A stretch of 64,000 nt of DNA. Origin: an uncultured Prevotella sp. GTDB lineage: Bacteria; Bacteroidota; Bacteroidia; Bacteroidales; Bacteroidaceae. Where the stretch lies: assembly GCA_905233425.1 (NCBI GenBank), contig CAJOEC010000018.1, positions 1-64,000 on the forward strand, written 5' to 3'. The notes beneath the pieces were generated by a model that saw nothing but the letters and a program-made list of their open reading frames with translations, searched no databases and was not told the origin of the DNA. A program made the translations under genes and the position numbers. Below, piece after piece: positions 27,955 through 37,200 of the stretch (position 1 is the stretch's first letter; each line of letters opens with the position of its first letter).

Positions 27955-28230
27955 CTAAAATGATTATCCGCAACCAGGTGACTAAGACGCTGAAAGCGTC
28001 TCCTCTCAATAGCCGAGGGTACGAGCGTAGCGAGCACCCCCGGATAATAGGCGTATGGGTAACATCGACTCTGAAAGAGTCGCCCATCCGCGCAGATGGG
28101 GCACTCTTTCAGAGTGCTTTCCATTGCCTCCCGCCGTCCGCAGGTCCTACGGACGCTGCGGCTATCGAGCGGTGACGCTTTCAGCGTCATTTGCATTTCT
28201 CTGGGGATAATCATTTTTCTGATAACTTTT
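27955..28230. repeat. diverged long inverted repeat built of four 15-bp palindromes
   Basis: The two arms share TGATTATCC, GACGCTGAAAGCGTC, CTC(A/G)ATAGCCG and (G/C)ACTCTGAAAGAGT in mirror order. Each 15-base word is itself a palindrome with a GAA or TTC loop. The element lies in the relA leader. Frames through it are fortuitous. Confidence 0.7.
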
Positions 28231-28314
28231 ATTTGTCGGCTTTGCAGTAGGAGCGCCGCCATTCCTGGCGGCAGTCGTGCGGCAGGAATGCCGCACCTCC
28301 TACCTTGATGGCTG

Positions 28315-28322
28315 CAAAGGTA
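28315..28322 (-). promoter_or_regulatory. Bacteroidota -7 promoter element, probably for relA
   Basis: Minus strand TACCTTTG. The nearest downstream gene is relA, about 390 bases away across the palindromic element and a GCGGCATTCCTGCCGC-type hairpin. Confidence 0.5.
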
Positions 28323-28374
28323 AGAAAAATAATCCACTCCGCCAAATTTCGCCGCCGATATTTTCACAACGCCA

Positions 28375-28560
28375 CGTGCCTCCGAGGGAGAAACACCGTG
28401 CCTCCGTGGGAGATTGGCCGTGCCTTCGCGGGAGAAACACCGTGTCTCCGTGGGAGAATGCCCGTACCTTCGCGTTTCACGGCGGGCGCAAAAAACATTC
28501 ACGGCGGCCGCCGTGAATATCCGTGGCGGGCGCCGTGATTGTTCACGGCGGGCGCTGTGA
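28375..28560 (-). repeat. G+C-rich repeat cluster (CCGTGCCTCCGTGGGAGA and CGCCGTGAA blocks)
   Basis: About four tandem variants of GGAGAAACACCGTGCCTCCG / GGGAGATTGGCCGTGCCTTCG are followed by CACGGCGG(C)CGCCGTGA palindromes. Read on the minus strand, the order of blocks matches the cluster at 17,085-17,215. Confidence 0.7.
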
Positions 28561-28599
28561 ACCTAATTCAACACCACTCAGTATTATCAGCACCCCAGA

Positions 28600-28745
28600 A
28601 GTCCCAGAAGCCCCAGAAATCCCATAAGTCCCATAAGTCCTATAAGTCCCATAAGTCCCATAAGTCCCATAAGTCCCATAAGTCCTATAAGCCCCATAAG
28701 TCCTATAAGCCCCATAAGCCCTATAAGTCCCATAAGCCCCAGTTG
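28600..28745 (+). repeat. 9-bp repeat array TCCCATAAG / TCCTATAAG
   Basis: About fifteen units, with degenerate CCCCAGAAG/CCCCATAAG forms at the edges, lie immediately after the stop of the convergent metallohydrolase gene. No gene is encoded here. Confidence 0.85.
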
Positions 28746-28767
28746 TCCCAGCCCCCCAATGCGCAGA

Positions 28768-29580
28768 TTAAACGCCGGGCACGAGGTCGAAGGGGCCTGT
28801 GGGCATGGTGCGCTTCAGCACGTCGAGCTGCAAGTCCTTGCCGACGATGATGCCATAACTGCGAAGAATGCTCTCCACGGTCTTGCGTGCCAGCTCCGGG
28901 TGGTTGTTCTCCTGCGAGAGGTGGCAGAGCCACACGTGGCGAAGCTTCTCGCTGGCATGGTTGGCTATAGCCTCGGCGCAAGCCTTGTTGTTCAGGTGGC
29001 CGGTCCCGCTCTGTATGCGGTTCTTCAGATGTGGCGGGTATGGGCCGTTGAGCAGCATCTCCACGTCGTGGTTGGCCTCAATGACAAGGTAGTTTGCGCG
29101 GGTGATATACTGGGTCATGGCTTCGGTCACCTCTCCCGCGTCGGTGATGATGCAGAACGCCACGCCCTGAGTCTCAATCATGTACCCCACGTTGTCGCTG
29201 CTGTCGTGGGGCACGCTGAAGGGGGTCACGGTGAAGCATCCCATGGTGATGGTCTCGCCGGGAGTGATATAACGGCGCATGTCGGCGTCCACCTTGCGCG
29301 TCACGCAGTAGTTGCGGTCTATGCCGTTGTGTACAGTCCTTGTGGCATAGACAGGCAGGTGCATGTCGTGGCTCATGCTTCCCACGCATTTTATGTGGTC
29401 GGCGTGGTCGTGGGTGACAAGCATGTGCCTGACGTTTGCGAGGCCCACACCATAGTCGCGGGCAAACTTCTTCAGCGAGCGCACACCGACGCCCGCATCG
29501 ATGATCAGGGCTTCGTCGTCGGTGCACAACTCGTAGCAGTTGCCGCTGCTTCCACTGCCGTATGATATGAATCTTAGCAT
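28768..29580 (-). CDS. MBL-fold metallohydrolase (YycJ/WalJ-like)
   Basis: 270 residues from MLRFISYGSGSSGNCYEL, the standard start of this family. The metal-binding motif THDHADH (about residues 58-64) is intact, with later ligands in SVPHDSSDNVGY, ITDAGEV and HLSQENNHPELA. YycJ-like proteins are exonuclease-like beta-lactamase-fold enzymes linked to DNA repair or cell-wall signalling in other bacteria; the role here is not proven. It has its own promoter. Confidence 0.88.
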   Translation of the reverse strand: MLRFISYGSGSSGNCYELCTDDEALIIDAGVGVRSLKKFARDYGVGLANVRHMLVTHDHADHIKCVGSMSHDMHLPVYATRTVHNGIDRNYCVTRKVDADMRRYITPGETITMGCFTVTPFSVPHDSSDNVGYMIETQGVAFCIITDAGEVTEAMTQYITRANYLVIEANHDVEMLLNGPYPPHLKNRIQSGTGHLNNKACAEAIANHASEKLRHVWLCHLSQENNHPELARKTVESILRSYGIIVGKDLQLDVLKRTMPTGPFDLVPGV

Positions 29581-29635
29581 CGCTGTCTTGTTGTTAGTTG
29601 CGGGCGCGACACACCGCACCCCTACAATTCAGGTG

Positions 29636-29643
29636 CAAAGTTA
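29636..29643 (-). promoter_or_regulatory. Bacteroidota -7 promoter element for the MBL-fold gene
   Basis: Minus strand TAACTTTG, 56 bases before the ATG at 29,580. Confidence 0.55.
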
Positions 29644-29748
29644 CGAACTTTCGGGCAGATAGCGTAGCATTTTGTACAAAAAAACATAAAAATGCAGTGG
29701 GAAGTACACTTTCCTCAATGTGGGCGCGGGAATATGCGGGAAAATGAC

Positions 29749-29756
29749 TACTTTTG
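29749..29756 (+). promoter_or_regulatory. Bacteroidota -7 promoter element for the 108-residue gene and PIN gene
   Basis: Reads TACTTTTG, about 42 bases before the first ATG. Confidence 0.5.
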
Positions 29757-29797
29757 TGGTCGAATTTTAGAACAAGCATGTATATTACATTCAGACT

Positions 29798-30124
29798 ATG
29801 AAGAAAAGATATTGGCTTTCGTATGACTTGGGCGTGGGAGGTGACTACGCCCACCTTTACCAGTGGCTCGACGACCGTAAGGCTGTGCCCTGCGGCAACA
29901 ACGTGGCCTACTTCACCTACGAGTATCAGCCGGGCGGCAACCCCGACACGCTTCTGAAGGAAGAACTGGAGCAGAAGATTGCCCTCAAGCCAGGCAACAT
30001 CCTGTACGTGATACGCCAGAAAGGCGACGAGGAAAAAACCGTGGGTACTTACATCTATGGCAAGCGGCAGGCTGCCCCCTGGACGGGCTACGGCAGCGTG
30101 GCGACCGAAGAGGACGACGAATGA
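29798..30124 (+). CDS. small protein, possibly Cas2/VapD-like fold
   Basis: 108 residues. The start KRYWLSYDLGVGGDYAHLYQWLDDRKA has the beta-strand-YDL-helix pattern seen in Cas2/VapD-like ferredoxin-fold RNases, and the second part (LKPGNILYVIRQKGDEEKTVGTYIYGKRQ) looks strand-rich. Resemblance is by eye only; no catalytic residue can be assigned with confidence. Its stop overlaps the start of a PIN-domain gene by ATGA, so the two are co-expressed and may form a toxin-antitoxin-like or regulatory pair. Confidence 0.5.
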   Translation: MKKRYWLSYDLGVGGDYAHLYQWLDDRKAVPCGNNVAYFTYEYQPGGNPDTLLKEELEQKIALKPGNILYVIRQKGDEEKTVGTYIYGKRQAAPWTGYGSVATEEDDE

Positions 30125-30555
30125 AGAGGCTCATCGTTGACACTGGCATCTGGTACGCCTGCTATGACAGGACGGACGCGAACCATCGGTATGCAGAGAG
30201 AATTCTCGACATACTGCGGGTGAGCGACATCATCATCCCCTTCCCGACGCTCTACGAGACGGTGAACACGCGGTTCGCGAAGAACCGTTACGGGCAGATG
30301 GACGGGCTGCGGTCGTTCCTGACGAATCCGCGCAGGACGTATTTGGTGGACGACACGGCCTATAAGGAGCGGGCAAAGGACATCCTGTTCGCGACAACTG
30401 GCGACTGGAAGGCATACAGCCTAGTGGACATGATTATCCGCCTGATGATGGAGGATGTGAGCCTCGGACCGATAGCGGTGCTGACATTCAACGTGGGCGA
30501 CTTTGCGGGCGTGAACCATGTGGAGGTGATTGACCCCCGGTTGGTCTGGGCTTGA
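30121..30555 (+). CDS. PIN-domain nuclease-like protein (VapC-like)
   Basis: 144 residues. The PIN acidic tetrad appears complete: Asp7 (LIVDTGIWYA), Glu46 (FPTLYETVN), Asp103 (SLVDMII) and Asp127 (TFNVGDF). PIN proteins are metal-dependent RNases, many of them VapC toxins. The usual partner would be a small DNA-binding antitoxin, but the overlapping upstream gene encodes a protein of a different type. It ends before the convergent TamL-like gene. Confidence 0.75.
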   Translation: MKRLIVDTGIWYACYDRTDANHRYAERILDILRVSDIIIPFPTLYETVNTRFAKNRYGQMDGLRSFLTNPRRTYLVDDTAYKERAKDILFATTGDWKAYSLVDMIIRLMMEDVSLGPIAVLTFNVGDFAGVNHVEVIDPRLVWA

Positions 30556-30566
30556 GGCGGTTTCTT

Positions 30567-32867
30567 TCAGAACGGCATGCCCACTGCGAAGTGGAAGGCG
30601 AAATCGCGGCTGAAGCGTGGGTGGACTATTGGGAAGTGCTCCTCCTGCTCTGTCTCGTAGGCGGGGTTGACAGCCTTCATGCCCATGTCGAAACGCAGGA
30701 TGAAATAGTCGAAATTGAGCCTCAGACCCAGGCCGTAGCTGGCGGCAATCTGGTCGATGAAATCGGCGAAACGGAACTGCCCGCCGGGCTGTTCGGGATA
30801 TTCGCGCAGCGTCCACACGTTGCCGGCATCGATGAATACGGCTCCATTGAATTTCCAGAACAGATAGGAGCGCAGCTCGGCGTTGAGGTCGAGCTTCATG
30901 TCGCCCGTCTGGTTGATGAAGTTTATGCGCCCGTCGCGCTCCTTGTATTTTCCCGGCCCGAGTGAGCGCACCGTCCATCCGCGCACACTATTTGCCCCGC
31001 CCGAGAAATAGCGTTTCTCGAAAGGCAGGACGGTGGAGTTGCCGTATGGGTAGGCTATTCCGAAGCCGAGATGAAGCACCAGCTGGTTGTCGCGGTCGAA
31101 GCGTAGTGTGTGGCTTAGGTCGAGGTCGGCCTTGGCATACTGCGCGAAGGCGATGTTGAACACGCGGTAGTGGCCATTGTCGTCCTTCTCGGCGCCAAAG
31201 GTCTTCGAGGCGAGCATCAGCACGTTTCCCGAAGTCTCGATGTTGGTCTTCAGGGCGGTACTGGCATTCAGGTAGGTGTAGCCGAAGCCTATCTTGGTGA
31301 TGAAAAGGTCCTCGTAGTTGTAGCGCAGGATGGCGTTGCGGCTGTTGTCGTCGTCGAGATATTCACGGCGGAAGGTGTCGGAAATCCATGGCATGAAGAC
31401 ATAGTTGAGGTCGAGCATGTCGAGCTGGTAGCGATGGTGGGGGGCGGCGGCAAGGGGACCCGACGGGCTGCTTGCCGACTGCCAGCGGTAGCGCCACGCG
31501 GCAGAGAGAAGGCGGCGGTGGAACTCGGGACGATCCTGGAGGTCGTAGAGCAGCGACACCTCGCTGGTGGCATTGGCCGAGCGGCGCAGGTCGTGTCCCA
31601 CAAAGGGCATGAGGAAGCGGGGAAATTGCAGCTTCGCGCCGAAGCTGTATTCGAGGAAGTCTTGGTTGGAATAGCCCTCAAGGCCTTTTATCGCCTCGTA
31701 GGCCCCGCGCAGTTCGACGGAAAGCACCTCGCTGCCGCGGAAGAGGTTGCGGTTCTGGTAGGTGAGCGATGCCGCCGCGCCAAGGTCGCCTGAAGTGTTG
31801 GTGCCCTCGGGTTGGAAAGAAATGGTCGAGGGCTTGTTGGTCTGCAGCTGTATGTGGCAGTCGAGTGAGTCGGTGTCACCGACAGGCAGCATCCCGATGT
31901 TAGTATATTTCACGGCCTGTAGCCGGCCGAAATGATTGTAGGTGTCTTGCAGGGCGCGGGCGCTGTAGTGGCGGCCCTCGGTCAGGTGGGTGCACTCGGT
32001 GAGGACGTGGCTGCGCAGATGTATTCGCGGGTCGTTGGGGTTGCCGCTGGAGTAGTTGATGCTGCGGATGGTGTAGCGTCGGTGGGGGACACCCGACGGA
32101 GAAACGTCGGAAGCGGTGGCCCGGGTGGCGTCGAGGCGGAGGGTGAGGTCGATGGTGGGCAGTGCCATTCCCTCAGTCGCGCCCGTCGGCAACCTTTCCT
32201 GGCGTTGCGCGGAAATGGTGTCGGCGTGGAACGTGATGTACTCCTTGTGGAAACGGTAGTAGCCGCTGTCGGCAAGGAGTGTGGTGATGCGCTTGCGCTC
32301 GGCGTCGAGCTGTGCCACGTTGAACTGCATCCCCTCGCGCAGCAGACGGCGTGTGCTGTCGGCGGCGAGCATCGTGGCAATGGCCGTGTCGGCAATGTCA
32401 TAGCGCAAACGGCCAATCATGTAGGGCGTACCGGGATGGAGATGGTAGGTGACGCTCTTTTTCTTCTTCCCATGGCTCTTCACGGTCATGTCGGCCCTTC
32501 CTTTCAGGAATCCCTCGTTGCGAAGCTGCTGCTCCAGGTCGGCACAGGTCTGTAGTGCGGCGAGGCTGTCGAAGAACACGGGTGCCTCGCCCATGGCCCT
32601 CAGCGTGCGGTTTATCCATCGGGCGGTGTCGGCACCGGAAAGCGAGTAGGTGGCAAGCGGCAACTTGTAGAGCGAGAACCAGCGGGCGTTGGGCTTCTGG
32701 CGCACATAGTTGCGCATTTGTGCCGTGTTCACGTTGCTGCCCTTCTCCGTGTTCTCAATTTTCACCGACGAAAGAAGATACTCGCCTTCGGGCACGTACT
32801 TGGTGGTGGAGCACGCGGAAAGCAGCAGAACAATCAGCAGAATCGTTGTTGAGCCAAGTACTTTCAT
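30567..32867 (-). CDS. TamL/BamA-family outer-membrane lipoprotein
   Basis: 766 residues. Lipoprotein signal LLIVLLLSACSTTKYVPEGEYLL, two or three POTRA-like domains to about residue 320, then an Omp85 beta-barrel with the lid-lock motif region FSGGANSVRGWTVRSLGPG and a terminal strand ending FAFHFAVGMPF. The lipid anchor on an Omp85 protein is the hallmark of Bacteroidota TamL, thought to take part in outer-membrane protein or lipid transport. Short CCGACGG-type insertions are visible at about residues 215-220 (LPTGATEGM), 255-262 (SDVSPSGV) and 465-472 (ASSPSGPLA). Confidence 0.87.
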   Translation of the reverse strand: MKVLGSTTILLIVLLLSACSTTKYVPEGEYLLSSVKIENTEKGSNVNTAQMRNYVRQKPNARWFSLYKLPLATYSLSGADTARWINRTLRAMGEAPVFFDSLAALQTCADLEQQLRNEGFLKGRADMTVKSHGKKKKSVTYHLHPGTPYMIGRLRYDIADTAIATMLAADSTRRLLREGMQFNVAQLDAERKRITTLLADSGYYRFHKEYITFHADTISAQRQERLPTGATEGMALPTIDLTLRLDATRATASDVSPSGVPHRRYTIRSINYSSGNPNDPRIHLRSHVLTECTHLTEGRHYSARALQDTYNHFGRLQAVKYTNIGMLPVGDTDSLDCHIQLQTNKPSTISFQPEGTNTSGDLGAAASLTYQNRNLFRGSEVLSVELRGAYEAIKGLEGYSNQDFLEYSFGAKLQFPRFLMPFVGHDLRRSANATSEVSLLYDLQDRPEFHRRLLSAAWRYRWQSASSPSGPLAAAPHHRYQLDMLDLNYVFMPWISDTFRREYLDDDNSRNAILRYNYEDLFITKIGFGYTYLNASTALKTNIETSGNVLMLASKTFGAEKDDNGHYRVFNIAFAQYAKADLDLSHTLRFDRDNQLVLHLGFGIAYPYGNSTVLPFEKRYFSGGANSVRGWTVRSLGPGKYKERDGRINFINQTGDMKLDLNAELRSYLFWKFNGAVFIDAGNVWTLREYPEQPGGQFRFADFIDQIAASYGLGLRLNFDYFILRFDMGMKAVNPAYETEQEEHFPIVHPRFSRDFAFHFAVGMPF

Positions 32868-32871
32868 GGGG

Positions 32872-32879
32872 CAAAGTTA
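32872..32879 (-). promoter_or_regulatory. Bacteroidota -7 promoter element right before the TamL-like start
   Basis: Minus strand TAACTTTG ends only five bases before the ATG, so the transcript may be leaderless or nearly so. Confidence 0.5.
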
Positions 32880-32942
32880 CGAATATTATGCGAACCGACA
32901 AAGAAAAGTGGTGGGAAAATGCGGCGGGAACGGAAAAATGAT

Positions 32943-32950
32943 TAACTTTG
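32943..32950 (+). promoter_or_regulatory. Bacteroidota -7 promoter element for the flavoprotein gene
   Basis: Reads TAACTTTG. It favours the ATG at 32,978, preceded by AAAAGGACG, over upstream ATGs at 32,948 and 32,954. Confidence 0.5.
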
Positions 32951-32977
32951 CACATGATTAGCATAAAAAGGACGAAC

Positions 32978-34225
32978 ATGACGAGGACAGCAGTGATAGG
33001 CGGAGGTGCGGCGGGATTCTTCCTGGCCGTCAACCTGAAGGAGATGATGCCGGAGATGGAGGTGACCATCTTCGAGCGTGGGCAGCGGGTGCTGCACAAG
33101 GTAAAGGTGAGCGGTGGCGGACGGTGCAACTGCACGAACACGTTTCAAGGAGTCAGTGACCTGTCGCAGGTCTACCCACGAGGGCACCGGCTGCTAAAGC
33201 GACTATTTCATGTGTTCGACTACCGCGATGCCTACGAGTGGTTCGAGCGCCACGGTGTGCCGTTGGTAGTGCAAGACGACGAGTGTGTATTTCCGCGTTC
33301 ACAGGATTCGCAAGCCGTCATCGACTGTTTCCTCTCGCTTGCCCGCCGCTATGGAGTGAAGATTGTCACAGGCCACGGGATTGACTCCCTCGACATACTT
33401 GCAGACTACGATTTCGTGGTCGTAACCACGGGCGGATTCCCCCACACAGCAGGGGATGCTTCTGGCTCAACGCTTCTGCAATGCCTGCAAGCCACCGGCC
33501 ATGAGATTATCACGCCAGTCCCGTCGCTCTTTTCAGTCACTGTAGGCCCCGTGCCAGCCCGCACCGAAGCGTGCCAACGACAGACGCGACACGTCGCATC
33601 CCTACAGACACTGCAAGGACTGGTGACGGAATACACCACCGTCTATCTTCCCGGTACGAAATTCCGAGCCGATGGCCCGCTGCTCATTACCCACTGGGGA
33701 CTGAGCGGCCCGGCCATCCTGCGGCTCTCCAGCTATGGCGCACGTCATCTGGCCGACTGCGGCTACCGTGCACCGTTAGGCATCAACTGGCTGTCAATGA
33801 GCGAGGCCGACGTGCTGACGCTGCTTAAAGACGCGTCGGCACGCCAGCCTCAGAAAATGCTGACGACAATCAATCCATTCGGTATGTCGCAACGGCTTTG
33901 GGCATTTCTTATGGAAGAGGCACTGCCCACTATGACACTACGCTGGGGCGAACTGGGCAGGAAAGATGCCAACCGATTGGTCAACACACTGACGAACTAC
34001 ACCTGCCAGATGGAAGGCCGCGCCCCGTTCAAGGACGAGTTCGTCACCTGTGGCGGCATCGCGCTCGCCAGCGTCAATCCAGCCACGTTAGAGAGCCGCA
34101 GCGTTCCCCATCTTTTCTTCGCAGGCGAGGTGCTCGACATCGACGGCATCACCGGCGGATTCAATTTCCAGGCTGCATGGACAACGGCCTATACCGTTGC
34201 GGCGGGGATTGCAAACCGGCGATAG
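32978..34225 (+). CDS. HI0933/BaiN-like NAD(P)/FAD-dependent oxidoreductase
   Basis: 415 residues. The N-terminal dinucleotide fold TAVIGGGAAGFFLAVNL is followed by VKVSGGGRCNCTN, a family signature, and the C-terminal FAD motif LFFAGEVLDIDGITGGFNFQAAWTTAY. Members bind FAD and are often called YhiN or BaiN; the substrate is generally unknown. The gene is divergent from the TamL-like gene and convergent with the large dockerin protein. Confidence 0.9.
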   Translation: MTRTAVIGGGAAGFFLAVNLKEMMPEMEVTIFERGQRVLHKVKVSGGGRCNCTNTFQGVSDLSQVYPRGHRLLKRLFHVFDYRDAYEWFERHGVPLVVQDDECVFPRSQDSQAVIDCFLSLARRYGVKIVTGHGIDSLDILADYDFVVVTTGGFPHTAGDASGSTLLQCLQATGHEIITPVPSLFSVTVGPVPARTEACQRQTRHVASLQTLQGLVTEYTTVYLPGTKFRADGPLLITHWGLSGPAILRLSSYGARHLADCGYRAPLGINWLSMSEADVLTLLKDASARQPQKMLTTINPFGMSQRLWAFLMEEALPTMTLRWGELGRKDANRLVNTLTNYTCQMEGRAPFKDEFVTCGGIALASVNPATLESRSVPHLFFAGEVLDIDGITGGFNFQAAWTTAYTVAAGIANRR

Positions 34226-34255
34226 CCGACAACAATCCTCGCCGAAAGGCTCATG

Positions 34256-37200
34256 TCATCCGCCATGGCCGGCCATGATGTTTGTCACTGCGGCAATGTC
34301 GGCCACGTCAACCACACCGTCGCCGTTCACGTCGTAGTCGCTGTCGTTGTAGAGACCTCGTGCCATGGCATCCACGATGGTGGCAATGTCGGCCACGTCG
34401 ACCACTCCGTCAAAGTTGGTGTCTCCCTTCGGAGCCTCCTTTGCCGAGAACACGAGATAGAAATCGTAGTAGTAAGAGAACCATGGGTCATACAGCCTGA
34501 CGGCCACTCTTTCGTATTTCAGTTTCTCGGCCTCACTATCGGTGATGGTCCAGTAGAGGGTAAGCTCGTCTATATTGTCGTGCCGCCACTTGAAGGAGCC
34601 TAAACGGCTTGTGTCCTTAAGATCGGTGAGGGTGGACTGTATGGTTGGCCACACCCACTGGCCCCGATACTTGACAAAGGGCTGGATGGACGTTATATCA
34701 GGAGAATCGTACCGCCCAAAACTCTGTTCGAACTCCTCGTCAGGAGCGAACATATCCACGTCAAAACAATAGTTGTTCTCGATCTCAGCCTTGGAAACGG
34801 GTTCGCCTGGCAATTCTCTGATGATTCTTTCATCTATCATCCTTAAGCTGAACTTGTATTCTGTTCCGTCGGCGGTACGCGTAGCATTGGCATCGGCCAT
34901 ATTCATCTTGATGTCCATATCACTCTGTTTGGTGCCTATCCTGAACTTTATGTACCCTTCTTCGAGCACGCTGCCGTCCTTGTCGAGTAGCGTCACTTTC
35001 ACCAAGGGTTCTCGCCCTATGCTGTTGCGGTACTGTTTGTCACGTTGCTGCTCCCCATTCACTGCATAGCAAGCTTTCAGGACGTTGCCGTCGAGCCAGG
35101 CGAAGAGACTGTTGTCGGGGTAGCTCTCCATTTCGGGCTGATAGTCGTGTATGTCATAGTTCTCGAGTTCGAACTTCCATCGGTAGCCCTTTTCCTTCCA
35201 GTCGATGGGCACGTCCCGCTCGTTGTTTTCGTTGCCATGCAGTGAGATGACCTCGTCGAGATCGACCTCACCATTCCAAGGCAGTAGATGCGTGTAGTAG
35301 TTGACCACTGCATTTTCCTTTTGCGAGTGTATGTGGCAGACATCGTGCAGCTCCGTGTACCAAGTGTTATAGAACTGCAAGCACCATGTGTTTGTGCCGC
35401 CCATCACGTATGGGTATCTCTTCTGGTTTTTCAGGAACGGGTCGTTGTCGGCGATACGAAGCCCGTAGCCATTGGCGTATTGCGGGTTTCCGAATACGAC
35501 CCACTGTCCTGGCCCCACTGGTGAGCCGTCGACGACGACATTCTGCTTTTTGCTGTCGTAGGTGGCCCCTTTCGGCGACAGGATGGAGAAGCTGCCCATG
35601 TTCAGCGATGACAGGAAGTTGAAGGTGTTATGGCTCCAGCTCTTGAAGCGATAGGTGTATGAGGCGCTTCTATCTGGAGCAAACGATAGTGGAAGATTGA
35701 TGGAGTTTGAATAGAAGGCATTATTAAATTTTGCCTCGTCGGTGAAGTCGGCCATAAGGTCGATAAGCATCCCGTGTCCGTTGAGCGTCTTCACTCCATA
35801 GCCCGCTTCGATGTCGAGCGGTGCCGAGCCGCTTATCCTGACATCGTTGTAGCTGAAAATGGCGTAGCCGGAGCTGCCACTGCGGTCACAAATCTTGTTG
35901 TGCTCTGTGCCCATGCTTTTTATGGTGAAAAAGCTGTTTTCATCGTCAATACCGGCACTACAGTCGAGCACCTCGATAGTGGCAGGCCAATTCTTCCCGC
36001 CACAGAAGCCCAGCTCGGCCCCGTCGGCCAGGGTGAGGACGTTCTCTGCGGGCGAGTAGGTCACCGTGCCGGTGATGCCGTTTCCGGTGACGTTGAACGT
36101 ACTGCTGCCCATCGACTTCTTCAGTATCTGTCCGCAGACGACGACACCGTAGGTAGGCTCTATGGTCACATCCTTGAGCAGTGTGGCACCTTCGCTATTC
36201 GAGTCTGCTATGCCTTTCAGGGAACTGTTGTAGGATGCCTTTAGTGGCTCTGTCTCGGTACAGCCGTTCAGGTATTTTACCCCCAAGATATTGGCGACGG
36301 CAGCTCCCTCGCTGCTGCTGGCGCTCGCGTGGATGGTGGCATTGTCGACCGTCAGCGTTCCGTAATCCCAGAGGTGTATGCCGTTCGAGGAACCTTTGAT
36401 GTCTATGCGGCAGTTCTTGACGTTGAGGTCGCCCATGTGTGTTATGCCCGTAGCCGCTGTAATGGTAAGGCTCCCCTGGTCGATGCCCTCTATGTTAAAT
36501 GCGCCGCAATTCCAACCCGTATGGCCGGTAAGACCGCGGCTGCTGTATGCGCTGATGGCATTGTCGCCCGTAAGCGCAAGAGTGATGTCGCGGGTTTCAT
36601 CTTTAAAGTATATACCGTATGTGCCACTGTTTATTCTTGCGTCCTTGAGATTAACTTTCAAGCCCGAATAGCCACCGGCGTTCTGGTTTACGAGGCTCAC
36701 GCTTACGGTGCCCGTTATGCCCTGGCCGGTGACGGCGTCGCGGTTGAACGGTGTCACCTTCACACCGGCAATTTCCAGCTTGTAGTCATCGCCTATCACC
36801 ATTTCCGGCTCCGAAGGGTCACCGCTGAGCAGCGTGCCGGTGGTGTAGGTGATGGCGTTGAAGTTGGCAAGTACGTGTTCCTTGCAACTGGCTTTCAGGG
36901 CACCGTGGTAGGCCAGTTCCAGGTCGGCATTACCAGTGGGCATGGAGTGGAAGGCGTCGTTGCCAGTGGAGTTGACAGTCAGCCTGCAGGCATAGACCGT
37001 CATCTTGCACTGGTTAATAAGATTGCCCGGACCATTAAGCTCCAGCTCGCCGTTTCCGCAGAAAAGGATGTTACGGTCGGCACGCACCGAAACACGCTCA
37101 GAGTTGATGGTGTTCTTACCAATCAAATAGACGCGGAAGGCCAAACTGCCCGGCGACACGTTGGCACTGATGCCAATGCCCTGAGTGGTGATTGTGGCAT

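Noticed and set aside
27912..28850. Several small frames between relA and the MBL gene
   Set aside because: They are made entirely of palindromic element, G+C-rich repeat and 9-bp array; no start with a ribosome-binding site and no protein-like composition.
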